Shown here: in pieces, positions 7,488-14,116 of the stretch
Position numbering within the stretch: position 1 is the first letter of the stretch
Layout of the letters: each line of letters begins with the position of its first letter
Source of the DNA: Embleya sp040605455
Lineage (GTDB): Bacteria > Actinomycetota > Actinomycetes > Streptomycetales > Streptomycetaceae
Assembly: GCF_040605455.1 (NCBI RefSeq)
Contig: NZ_JBEXCV010000159.1
Location: 1 to 19,837, forward strand
Direction of reading: 5' to 3'
Length of the DNA stretch: 19,837 nt
Program-made: the position numbers and the translations under genes
Notes under the pieces: model-generated
What the model saw: only the letters and a program-made list of their open reading frames with translations
Told to the model about the DNA's origin: nothing
The model's database searches: none

Positions 7488-8240
7488 ATGGCACATGCGG
7501 GTCGGACTGTGCGGGTGGTGGCGGCGGCGGGAATGGCGTTGATCACGGGGTGTTCGGCGGCCGTGGACCTGGCCGATGCGACCTCCGCGGATCTGTCGGG
7601 ACTGGGCGACAAGGCGCTGCACGAACGAGTGAGCAGGGCGGTGGACGGTGTTCGCTACGTCCGGATCTCCGACGTGCGGGACAACACCACGAGCGCACGC
7701 ACCGATGTACATCTGGACATGAAGACGGGCGACTTCACGACCAGCGGGCAGGCGGCGAGCTACACCATCGAGATGATCAACGTCGGCGGGGAGCTCTACG
7801 TAAAGGCTTCGCGCACCTACTGGCAGCGGCGTCTCGGGCCCGAACGGGCAGACCTCGTGGCCGCGTTGGACGGCAGGTACGGGCATGCCGCGGCCGACGA
7901 TCCGGTGCGTACGAAGATGGCGGCGCTGGCCAAGGCGGTCAGTCCCCGCAAGTTCGTGAATGAGTTGACGGAGGCCGATCGACGTGAGGACACCTATGTC
8001 GACGGGCGTCGTATGGTCGTGCTCGCGGAGAGCGAAGCGGACGATGCCGCGCGGGTGTACATCCCGACCGACGGCCCGGCGTTGCCCTTCCGGGCGATCT
8101 CGAACGATGCCGCGTCGGACGACGGAGCCATCACGTTGACCTGGACGGAGTACGACCGCCCCGTCGAGATCAAGGCGCCTGCGCGCGATCTCGTCGTCGA
8201 ACTCCCCAACCTCGGCAAGGCACCCGGCCCCACCTTGTGA
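7488..8240 (+). CDS. Secreted lipoprotein, LppX/LprG-like or LolA-like fold suspected
   Basis: This is a 250-residue exported protein. It opens with a charged N-region, a hydrophobic run and a lipobox ending ITG-C (residues ~19-22), so it should be cleaved by signal peptidase II and anchored by a lipidated cysteine. The mature part alternates short strands with charged turns (VRISDVRDNTT, DVHLDMKTGDF, YTIEMINVGGELYVKA, VYIPTDGPALPF, ITLTWTEYDRPVEIKAP). This is the pattern of actinobacterial lipoproteins with a half-barrel that binds lipids. Family assignment is by pattern only. The ATG at 7488 sits behind CGGGGG and is the only start placing the signal peptide at the N-terminus. The 230-base divergent region to the BrkB gene contains a TAGGGT (7456-7461) that could be its -10 element. 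Confidence 0.72.
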   Translation: MAHAGRTVRVVAAAGMALITGCSAAVDLADATSADLSGLGDKALHERVSRAVDGVRYVRISDVRDNTTSARTDVHLDMKTGDFTTSGQAASYTIEMINVGGELYVKASRTYWQRRLGPERADLVAALDGRYGHAAADDPVRTKMAALAKAVSPRKFVNELTEADRREDTYVDGRRMVVLAESEADDAARVYIPTDGPALPFRAISNDAASDDGAITLTWTEYDRPVEIKAPARDLVVELPNLGKAPGPTL

Positions 8241-8384
8241 CCGGCGGCCGTTCGCGGCGGAGCACGGGCACGCCCGCGAGCGGATCGTCGCCGAGCGGGG
8301 GCGCGGGGGTTGGATCCGCGTGTGCGCGAACGCGCCCTGGGGGCCTGTGAGTGGGCCACGGGCTCATGTTCCGGGAGGCTGCGG

Positions 8385-8390
8385 CAAGAT
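8385..8390 (+). promoter_or_regulatory. Candidate -10 element for a leaderless transcript
   Basis: CAAGAT (8385-8390) lies exactly six bases before the GTG at 8397. That places the expected transcription start at the GTG itself, the usual geometry of leaderless actinomycete genes. No good -35 is visible. Confidence 0.35.
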
Positions 8391-8396
8391 GGGGGC

Positions 8397-8930
8397 GTGC
8401 CGAGCGAGTCAGAGACGATCGAGCTGAACGAAGACGAACTTCGTGGAATCGCGGGCTATGCCGCCGATTGTGCGCGCAGGGTGCTGTCGATCTTCGAACA
8501 GAGTTTTCCCGCCGACACGCGCCCCCGCGACGCCATTGCAGCGGCAGACGCCTTTGCCGCGGGCGGCCGACGCACGGGTGTTCTGCGGCGGAGCGCGTGG
8601 GCCGCGTACAAGGCGGCGCAGGAAGCCTCCTCGCCCGCAGCGGTCGACGCGGCGCGAGCGGCAAGCCATGCGGCCGCCGCCGCGTTCCTGCATCCCAAGG
8701 CGAGCGCTCATCAGGTGAAACACATTCTCGGTGCGGCCGCACATGCGGCGTCGGCGGAAGAGCAGGCATCCGAGGAGGGCGGGCAGGTCACCGCAGGGAC
8801 CCTGGAATGGGCGCGGCATCACGCACCCCCCGCGGTCACCGCGGTGCTCACTCGTCTGCCCGCCGCACCTCCCGGCGGCGGGCGGGTGGGCGAGTTCATG
8901 CGCGATCTCGACGCCGCCCTCCGCGCCTGA
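8397..8930 (+). CDS. Imm-5-like putative immunity protein
   Basis: This is a 177-residue cytoplasmic, alanine-rich, all-helical protein. It matches the pattern I know from the Imm-5-like family of putative immunity proteins: an N-terminal ELRGIAGYAADCARRVLSIFE helix, PRDAIAAADAFAAGG, then AWAAYKAAQEA, AASHAAAAAFLHP, HQVKHILGAAAHAA, and the closing GGGRVGEFMRDLDAALR. The family name comes from homology to predicted immunity proteins of polymorphic toxin systems; the activity is not established, and many members stand alone in actinomycete genomes. No toxin gene adjoins here. The GTG at 8397 is preferred over an upstream start at 8310, because the intervening residues are arginine-rich and a -10-like element sits six bases before the GTG. 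Confidence 0.7.
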   Translation: MPSESETIELNEDELRGIAGYAADCARRVLSIFEQSFPADTRPRDAIAAADAFAAGGRRTGVLRRSAWAAYKAAQEASSPAAVDAARAASHAAAAAFLHPKASAHQVKHILGAAAHAASAEEQASEEGGQVTAGTLEWARHHAPPAVTAVLTRLPAAPPGGGRVGEFMRDLDAALRA

Positions 8931-9194
8931 GGGCAAGCGGAATCGCCCCTCGCAGGGGGCGGACCCACCTCCTCCCTGCGCCGGATCCCCACGTTGGTCA
9001 CGCCTGTCCGCCCGGCCGCATGACACCACGACGCCCCACGCGGGGCCGCCGGGCCGGGCGCGGCCGGGGGCGAGTCGCGGGACCGGGTCGCCGTCTCTCG
9101 CCATGTCGCAGCTGCCGGGTTCCCCGCGGGTATCGGTGGTGTTTCGGCCACGGGTTCGCCACCTGTGACCGGAAGTGATGCTCAAGAGACTCCA

Positions 9195-9210
9195 TGTAAC
9201 GCAGATCACG
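9195..9210. promoter_or_regulatory. Crp-like palindromic operator
   Basis: TGTAACGCAGATCACG matches the CRP-family consensus TGTGA-N6-TCACA at 8 of 10 defined bases with the exact six-base spacer. On the other strand the core GTGATCTGCGTTAC resembles the streptomycete Crp pattern GTG-N6-GNCAC with one mismatch. It lies 127 bases before the secreted-protein start, so activation from upstream or repression of a distal promoter are both possible. Confidence 0.5.
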
Positions 9211-9258
9211 TCACTGTTCACCCTTCGCGGCCGACCGGCGACCCATCGTCATGCAATG

Positions 9259-9286
9259 ATGTGTCATGTGAGATGTGAAATGTCAC
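9259..9286 (+). repeat. Four tandem heptads, consensus ATGTGAN
   Basis: Four back-to-back seven-base units follow each other without gaps: ATGTGTC (9259), ATGTGAG (9266), ATGTGAA (9273) and ATGTCAC (9280). The last two also form a small palindrome, TGTGA-N4-TCACA (9274-9287). The array ends 50 bases before the ATG of the secreted protein. Such direct repeats are typical of cooperative activator binding, but the exact seven-base period differs from the roughly 11-base period of SARP activator sites. Confidence 0.5.
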
Positions 9287-9336
9287 ACCTCATCAGAAGC
9301 ACCCGACCCCGGGTGCCACGACATCGGAGGCTTCCC

Positions 9337-9780
9337 ATGAAGTTCATGACGACCGCGGCAGCGATAGGCATAGCCGGCCTGAGCGTCATCGCGACCGCAC
9401 CGGTCGCGACCGCCGACCCCGCCCCGACCACCGTGACGTGCGGCCCCTCCGGGCTCCAGTCCGGTCTCTCGACCAAGGTCTGCGCCGAGATCACCGGCGA
9501 CAACGTCCGACTCTTCGGCCAGGTCGGCCTGGCGGGCCCCCCTTCGCCCGGCAGTCCGCCCCAGCAGCCGCAGCCGCTGAACCTGCGCCTGTCCGGCAAC
9601 GTGGCCGGCGTCTCGCTCGGTGCGGTCAACCAGGACGCGATCTTCCACTACACGACGATCAAGGTCTCCGGCGTGGGCGGCACCGTGGCCTGCGGTTCGA
9701 ACGTGCACGGCAGCTTCAGCGTGGAGTCGTACCAGTGGCCGGCCCGGCCGGTCACCCTCGATCTCGTGATCCCCTGCTGA
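9337..9780 (+). CDS. Small secreted protein with four cysteines, function unknown
   Basis: This is a 147-residue protein with a clear Sec signal: MKFMTTAAAIGIAGLSVIAT, then likely cleavage after VATA (residue ~26). The mature ~120 residues hold four cysteines (35, 49, 119 and the last residue, 147), enough for two disulfides. A proline/glutamine-rich segment at residues ~68-80 separates a first part from a strand-rich second part (LNLRLSGNVAGVSLG, FHYTTIKVSGVGG, CGSNVHGSFSVES). The start is well supported by GGAGG at 9326-9330, six bases before the ATG. It resembles short exported proteins that actinomycetes secrete abundantly, but I cannot name a family. It is flanked by an unusual control region on the left and a strong terminator on the right, so it is a monocistronic unit. 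Confidence 0.75.
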   Translation: MKFMTTAAAIGIAGLSVIATAPVATADPAPTTVTCGPSGLQSGLSTKVCAEITGDNVRLFGQVGLAGPPSPGSPPQQPQPLNLRLSGNVAGVSLGAVNQDAIFHYTTIKVSGVGGTVACGSNVHGSFSVESYQWPARPVTLDLVIPC

Positions 9781-9849
9781 CGACGGACCGGATCGCCGCG
9801 CACGGCGGCGCGACCGTGACTCGCTAGGCGCCGCGAGGGCAGGCGGCAT

Positions 9850-9892
9850 GGGGCCTCGGACTCCGCGGAGGAATCGCGGAGTCCGAGGCCCC
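9850..9892. terminator. Strong bidirectional hairpin terminator
   Basis: A perfect 18-bp stem (GGGGCCTCGGACTCCGCG at 9850-9867 with its exact complement at 9875-9892) encloses a 7-base loop. It sits 69 bases after the secreted-protein stop and 111 bases after the paaE stop, between convergent genes, so it can end transcription from both sides. Confidence 0.85.
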
Positions 9893-10003
9893 GGCGTGTG
9901 CGGGCTGCGCGATCCGGCCGTGCCGGTGGGCAGTCGTGCTCCGGTAGGAGCCGGGCGGCACCACACTCGCGTCCCGACGCGGCGCCCCCGCGAAACGGGG
10001 CGC

Positions 10004-11116
10004 TCAGCTGTCGAAGTCGACGGTCAGGGAGTCGGAGGCCGGGTACGTCTGGCAGGTCAGGACGTAGCCGGCCTCGGTCTCCGCCGGGTCGAGGGCGTAG
10101 TTGCGGCGCATGTCGGCGTCGCCGTCCCGGACCAGGGCGCGGCAGGTGCCGCACACGCCGCCCTTGCACGCGAAGGGCACGTCCGGGCGCAGCCGCGCGG
10201 CCGCGTCCAGGACGGTGGCGTCGCGGGGCAGGTCGGCGACCGTGGAGCGGCCGTCCAGGACGATGGTCACCCGGCTGACCGGCCCGTCCGCCTTCACGTC
10301 CTCGCGGTGCACCGCCGGCGGCGGTGTGTCGTCGGCGAAGAACAGCTCCTGGTGGATGCGGTCGTCGGGCACGCCGAGGGTGGCCAGGACGCGCCGGGCG
10401 TCGCGGATCATGCCGTGTGGGCCGCACAGCCACCAGTGGTCGGCGCGGTCGGCGTCCACCAAGCCGTCGATCAGGGCGAGGAGGCGGTCGTGGTCGAGGC
10501 GGCCCGAGAGCAGGTCGGCCTCGCGGGGTTCCCGGGAGAGCACATGGGCGAGTTCGAAGCGGGCGGGGTGCAGGTCCTTGAGGTCGGCCAGGTCGTCGGC
10601 GAACATCACCGTGTCCGTGCGGCGGTTGCCGTACAAAAGGGTGACGCGGGACCGGTCGTGGGCGGCGAGTACCGACTCGGCGATGGACATCATCGGGGTG
10701 ATGCCGGAGCCCGCGGCGATCAGTACGTGGTGGGCCGGGGTGGACACGTCGGCCGTGAAGGTGCCCGTCGGTGCCATCACCTCGACACTGTCGCCGGGCC
10801 GGATGTCGTGGACGAGCCAGGCGGAGAAAAGTCCTCCGGGCACGACGCGCACCCCGATCCGCGGCCGGGTGCCGGCGGCGGAGCAGATGGAGTAGGAGCG
10901 GCGTTCGTCCACCCCGTCGATCTCGCGGCGCAGGGTGAGCGACTGGCCGGGGACGAAGGCGAAGGTGTCGGACAGGTCGTCGGGCACGTCGAAGGCGACC
11001 GCGGCGGCGTCCTCGCACAGGCGGTCGACCGCCGCGACACGCAGGCGGTGGAAGCGCGGGCGTAGGGGGGACGGCGGCGGTGCGGTGCCGGAGATCGTGT
11101 TCGTCGGGTCCTGCAT
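10004..11116 (-). CDS. paaE: Phenylacetyl-CoA epoxidase reductase subunit PaaE
   Basis: This is a 370-residue electron-transfer subunit of the multicomponent 1,2-phenylacetyl-CoA epoxidase. The N-terminal part is a ferredoxin-reductase fold, with FAD binding at RRSYSICSA (residues ~72-80) and NAD(P) binding at HVLIAAGSGITPMMS (~130-144) and LCGPHGMI (~230-237). The C-terminal domain is a plant-type 2Fe-2S ferredoxin, with ligands C317, C322, C325 and C355 in ACKGGVCGTC and LTCQ. It passes electrons from NAD(P)H to the PaaA di-iron centre. The ATG at 11116 shares one base with the paaD stop (TGATG), so translation is coupled; the frame is open far upstream inside paaD, but that part is a shadow. 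This is the last gene of the run, closed by the hairpin at 9850-9892. Confidence 0.95.
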   Translation of the reverse strand: MQDPTNTISGTAPPPSPLRPRFHRLRVAAVDRLCEDAAAVAFDVPDDLSDTFAFVPGQSLTLRREIDGVDERRSYSICSAAGTRPRIGVRVVPGGLFSAWLVHDIRPGDSVEVMAPTGTFTADVSTPAHHVLIAAGSGITPMMSIAESVLAAHDRSRVTLLYGNRRTDTVMFADDLADLKDLHPARFELAHVLSREPREADLLSGRLDHDRLLALIDGLVDADRADHWWLCGPHGMIRDARRVLATLGVPDDRIHQELFFADDTPPPAVHREDVKADGPVSRVTIVLDGRSTVADLPRDATVLDAAARLRPDVPFACKGGVCGTCRALVRDGDADMRRNYALDPAETEAGYVLTCQTYPASDSLTVDFDS

Positions 11117-11637
11117 CAGATCTCCTTCATGTGCTCGAACGGCTCGCGGCACGCCAGGCAGCGGCGCAGTGCCCGGCAGGAGGTGGCGGCGAAGCGGGAG
11201 GTCTCCTCGGTGTCCGCCGAGCCGCAGTGCGGGCAGGGTATGCGGCGGCGGGTCGGCAGGAGGTCCAGTGGGGTGGGGCCGGTGGTGGGGCGGGGTGCGG
11301 TGCCCGGCGGGGCGATGCCGTAGCGGGCGAGTTTGCGGCGCCCGGCGGGGGTGATCCAGTCGGTGGTCCACGGCGGGTCCAGGACCGTGCGGATCTCGAC
11401 GCGGGCGAATCCGGCCGCGCGCAGGCGGGCGGCGACCTCGGCGCGCATCTCCGCCATGGCCGGGCAGCCGGAGTAGGTGGGGGTCAGGCCGGCGACGACG
11501 GTTCCGTCCGGGGTGATGTCGACGTCGCGCAGCACGCCGAGGTCGGCCAGGGTGAGGGCGGGCAGTTCGGGGTCGGGAACCTGGGCGGCGATGTGTCGGG
11601 CGTGTCGGACGTCCGGTGCGGTGTCCGCGCTCACCAT
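11116..11637 (-). CDS. paaD: Phenylacetyl-CoA epoxidase assembly protein PaaD
   Basis: This is a 173-residue cytoplasmic protein of the MIP18/DUF59 family, thought to help assemble iron centres of the epoxidase. Residues ~10-100 are the DUF59 domain (VPDPELPALTLADLGVLRDV, TPTYSGCPAM with C58, LDPPWTTDWITPAGRRKL). The tail (~130-173) is the zinc-ribbon typical of PaaD, with C135-P-H-C138, C154 and C160-L-A-C163. The start at ATG 11637 (ATGGTGAGC) overlaps the end of paaC by seven bases; the GTG three bases on would give a four-base GTGA overlap and is equally plausible. Confidence 0.93.
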   Translation of the reverse strand: MVSADTAPDVRHARHIAAQVPDPELPALTLADLGVLRDVDITPDGTVVAGLTPTYSGCPAMAEMRAEVAARLRAAGFARVEIRTVLDPPWTTDWITPAGRRKLARYGIAPPGTAPRPTTGPTPLDLLPTRRRIPCPHCGSADTEETSRFAATSCRALRRCLACREPFEHMKEI

Positions 11638-12461
11638 GTCGCCCCCGGGTGTGCGCGGGCCACGCTCTGCAACTCGGCCAGGAGCGGGGCCAGATGCTCG
11701 GTGTGCTCCCCGTTCCTGCCGTGTCCGGGCAGCGGCGGGCCGGCAGCGGGCAACGCCAGTCCGGCGCTGTCGAGCACCTGTGCCAGGACCGCCCCGACCT
11801 CCTCCCGCGCGTCGTAGGCCGCGTACAACTCGGGGAGCCAGGGGGTGACTTGGGCGATGGTGGTGTGCATGCGGCGGTGCGATTCCTCGGTGCCGTCGCC
11901 GAGCCGCACCGTCCACTCGGCGGCGTACTGCCGGTGGTAGGCCAGTTCCTTGACGCCCTTGGCGGCGACGGCCGCGAGCACCGGGTCGGCGGACGCGGCG
12001 AGCCGGGTGAGGTGCGCGAGCCGCCAGGTGGACAGGAGCAGGAGGCGGGCGATCGTGAACGCGAAGTCGCCGTTGGGGAGTTCGGCCAGTCGAACGTTGC
12101 GGAACTCGGCCGCGTCGCGGCGATAGGCGTAGGCGTCCTCGTCGCGGGCGCTGCCGTCGACCTGACCGCAGCGCGCGTACAGCAGGCGGGCCTGGCCGAG
12201 CAGGTCGAGGGCGATGTTGGCGAGTGCCAGTTCCTCTTCGAGTTCGGGGGCGCGGGTGGTCCATTCGGCCAGGCGCTGGGCGCCGATCAGGGCGTCGTCG
12301 GCCAGGGCCAGGCAGTTCGCGGCGAGTGCGGCGGCGTCGACGTGCGCGGGCAGCGTGGTGTCGACGCCGTGCAGGGGGTCCTCGAAGCCGGTACCGAACG
12401 CCCAGCGGGCGTCGCCGCCGTCCCCGTCGGCGAGCGACGGGTGGAGGTGGTCGTCGTGCAT
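11631..12461 (-). CDS. paaC: Phenylacetyl-CoA epoxidase structural subunit PaaC
   Basis: This is a 276-residue helical protein with a ferritin-like fold but without the full metal site; it pairs with PaaA and supports substrate binding in the epoxidase core. Family features visible are LALADDALIGAQRLAEWTTRAPELEEELALANIALDLLGQARLL, then EDAYAYRRDAAEFRNVRLAELPNGDFAFTIARLLLLS, and AKGVKELAYHRQYAAEWTVRLGDGTEESHRRM. The ATG at 12461 follows GAGGAGCAGGT and lies ten bases after the paaB stop. It overlaps paaD at its 3' end. Confidence 0.95.
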   Translation of the reverse strand: MHDDHLHPSLADGDGGDARWAFGTGFEDPLHGVDTTLPAHVDAAALAANCLALADDALIGAQRLAEWTTRAPELEEELALANIALDLLGQARLLYARCGQVDGSARDEDAYAYRRDAAEFRNVRLAELPNGDFAFTIARLLLLSTWRLAHLTRLAASADPVLAAVAAKGVKELAYHRQYAAEWTVRLGDGTEESHRRMHTTIAQVTPWLPELYAAYDAREEVGAVLAQVLDSAGLALPAAGPPLPGHGRNGEHTEHLAPLLAELQSVARAHPGATW

Positions 12462-12471
12462 GACCTGCTCC

Positions 12472-12774
12472 TCAGATGTGGGGGACGTCGTCGGGGATGT
12501 CGTAGAAGGTGGGGTGGCGGTACGCCTTGTCGGCGTTGGGGGCGAAGAACGGGTCCTTCTCGTCGCGGGTGGAGGCGGTGATGTGTCGGGAGCGCACCAC
12601 CCAGATGCTCACGCCCTCGTTGCGGCGCGTGTACAGGTCGCGTGCGTGGGTCAGGGCCATGCGGTCGTCGGCGGCGTGCAGGGAGCCGACGTGCACGTGG
12701 TTGAGGCCGCGCTTGCCGCGCACGAACACCTCGTAGAGGGGCCAGTCGACCGTGGTCCGGGTGGTGTCGTTCAT
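12472..12774 (-). CDS. paaB: Phenylacetyl-CoA epoxidase subunit PaaB
   Basis: This is a 100-residue subunit at the usual family size. PaaB is a small protein needed for activity of the epoxidase complex, likely bridging the core and the reductase. Recognised stretches are WPLYEVFVRGKRGLNHVHVGSLHA, ALTHARDLYTRRNEGVSIWVV and the end HPTFYDIPDDVPHI. Its ATG overlaps the paaA stop as ATGA, which indicates coupled translation and equal amounts of the two subunits. Confidence 0.95.
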   Translation of the reverse strand: MNDTTRTTVDWPLYEVFVRGKRGLNHVHVGSLHAADDRMALTHARDLYTRRNEGVSIWVVRSRHITASTRDEKDPFFAPNADKAYRHPTFYDIPDDVPHI

Positions 12775-13751
12775 GCCGCCGCTCCTGTCCGGGTGTTCTG
12801 CTTGGCCGCGTGGGCGCTTGCTGCTTCGCGCACCCAGGCGCCGTCGTCGTGGGCCGTCCGGCGTCGCCGGACGCGCCGGCTGTTGCAGGGGCCGTCGCCG
12901 CCGATCACGCGCCGCAGTTCGGCCCAGTCGGGGGTGCCGAAGTCGTGGTGTCCCCGGTCGGGATTCCAGGTCAGCTGCGGGTCCGGCAGGGTCACGCCCA
13001 ACAGGCGTGCCTGGGGCACGGTCATGTCGACGAAGCGTTGGCGCAGTTCGTCGTTGCCGTGGCGTTTGATCTTCCAGGCCATGGACTGGGCGGAGTTGGG
13101 CGAGTCGTCGTCGGGCGGGCCGAACATCATCAGGGAGGGCCACCACCAGCGGTCGACGGCGTCCTGGACCATCGCACGTTGTGCGTCGGTGCCGCGCATC
13201 ATCGTGGTCAGCAGCTCGTACGCCTGGCGCTGGTGGAAGGACTCCTCCTTGCAGACGCGGACCATCGCGCGTGCGTAGGGCCCGTAGGAACTGCGGCACA
13301 GCGGCACCTGATTGCAGATGGCGGCGCCGTCCACGAACCAGCCGATGACGCCGACGTCGGCGTAGCTCAGGGTGGGGTAGTTGAAGATGGACGAGTACTT
13401 CTGGCGGCCGTCGATCAGGCGTGCGGTCAGGTCGGCGCGGTCGGCGCCGAGGGTTTCGGCCGCGGAGTACAGGTACAGTCCGTGGCCGGCCTCGTCCTGG
13501 ACCTTGGCGAGCAGGATGGCCTTGCGGCGCAGGGACGGGGCGCGGGTGATCCATTCGGCTTCGGGTTGCATGCCGATGATCTCGGAGTGCGCGTGTTGGG
13601 CGATCTGCCGGATGAGCGTCCTGCGATAGCCCTCGGGCATCCAGTCGCGGGGTTCGATCCGGTGGTCCTTGGCGAGGGTGGCCTCGAAGTGGTGGGCGAG
13701 CTCCGGCGGCGCGCCGTCCGCGGATGGTGTGGCGGGGGGTGGTGTGGTCAT
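12771..13751 (-). CDS. paaA: Phenylacetyl-CoA epoxidase catalytic subunit PaaA
   Basis: This is the 326-residue catalytic di-iron subunit, which forms the ring 1,2-epoxide of phenylacetyl-CoA with O2. It is ferritin-like. Metal-site stretches are KVQDEAGH (E87, H90) and CKEESFHQRQ (E169/E170, H173). Other family hallmarks are HSEIIGMQPEAEWI, YPTLSYADVGVIGWFVDGAA, WWWPSLMMFGPPD, and KIKRHGNDELRQRFVD. The C-terminal ~50 residues are basic and more variable. The ATG at 13751 is preceded by AGGGA, and the start lies just downstream of a -10-like TACGAT and the proposed PaaR operator, so paaABCDE has its own promoter. The frame stays open upstream through the paaG remnant, but that extension cannot be part of PaaA. 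Confidence 0.96.
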   Translation of the reverse strand: MTTPPPATPSADGAPPELAHHFEATLAKDHRIEPRDWMPEGYRRTLIRQIAQHAHSEIIGMQPEAEWITRAPSLRRKAILLAKVQDEAGHGLYLYSAAETLGADRADLTARLIDGRQKYSSIFNYPTLSYADVGVIGWFVDGAAICNQVPLCRSSYGPYARAMVRVCKEESFHQRQAYELLTTMMRGTDAQRAMVQDAVDRWWWPSLMMFGPPDDDSPNSAQSMAWKIKRHGNDELRQRFVDMTVPQARLLGVTLPDPQLTWNPDRGHHDFGTPDWAELRRVIGGDGPCNSRRVRRRRTAHDDGAWVREAASAHAAKQNTRTGAAA

Positions 13752-13764
13752 CGAAAGATTCCCT

Positions 13765-13790
13765 ACCGACCGTTCGTTCGGTCTATCGTA
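13765..13790 (-). promoter_or_regulatory. paaA promoter -10 with PaaR-type operator
   Basis: Bases 13765-13782 read ACCGACCGTTCGTTCGGT, an imperfect 18-bp palindrome (14 of 18 positions symmetric). The inner 14 bases (13769-13782) match ACCG-NN-CG-NN-CGGT, the core I recall for the PaaR repressor of Corynebacterium. On the minus strand, TACGAT (13790-13785) is a good -10, which puts the transcription start inside the operator. A repressor bound here would block paaABCDE. No clear -35 is seen. Confidence 0.65.
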
Positions 13791-13799
13791 TGGCGACGT

Positions 13800-13817
13800 C
13801 GGGCCCGATTGGGCCCG
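13800..13817. terminator. Small hairpin behind the paaG remnant
   Basis: CGGGCCC (13800-13806) and GGGCCCG (13811-13817) pair as a 7-bp stem with a 4-base loop, between the paaG remnant and the paaA promoter. It could attenuate read-through from the upstream paaN-paaH genes. Both arms are short GC palindromes, so the evidence is modest. Confidence 0.35.
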
Positions 13818-13840
13818 GGGCGCGGCGGACGAGGGGTGGG

Positions 13841-14116
13841 TCAGCGTCCGTGAAAGGTGGGCCGGTCGCCCGCCAGGAAGACCCGCACCGCGGTCCTGGC
13901 CGACGCAGAAGTGCCGCCCCCGGAAGGTGAGCAGGACCGCGCGGACCTTCTCGTCGTCGCGCACCCGGCGCACGGCGGCGAGCAGCGCGGAACGCAGCGC
14001 CGTGTCCAGGGCGTTCCCGGCAGCGGGACGCCGCAGTTCGAGCACCGCGACGTCACCGTCGAGGCGGTACCCGACGCCCGCGTCGTCGGGGTGGTGTCGG
14101 TAGTGGTCACGGCCAT
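13841..14116 (-). pseudogene. Internally deleted paaG-like enoyl-CoA hydratase/isomerase
   Basis: The remnant starts at ATG 14116, overlapping the paaH stop as ATGGCCGTGA. After about ten codons the family sequence continues in another frame: DDAGVGYRLDGDVAVLELRR, PAAGNALDTALR, VRAVLL and GRHFCVGQD. This is the N-terminal ~70 residues of a crotonase of PaaG type (compare FCAGQD in E. coli PaaG). Immediately after, the first frame resumes with VRVFLAGDRPTFHGR and a TGA at 13843-13841, the usual extreme C-terminus of crotonases. About 170-175 residues (~520 bp), including the middle of the active site, are gone. PaaG turns the ring epoxide into oxepin-CoA, so this copy cannot work. The first frame happens to be open throughout, so a spurious 91-residue gene could be annotated here. 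Confidence 0.75.

Larger units (their letters stand above)
8931..9336. other. 406-base gap with regulatory repeats near its right end
   Basis: No gene is recognisable. Bases 8931-9160 are plain GC-rich sequence. From about 9170 the base composition becomes notably richer in A/T and contains the Crp-like palindrome (9195-9210) and four tandem heptads (9259-9286) described separately. The gap thus acts as an elaborate control region for the small secreted protein starting at 9337. Confidence 0.55.
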
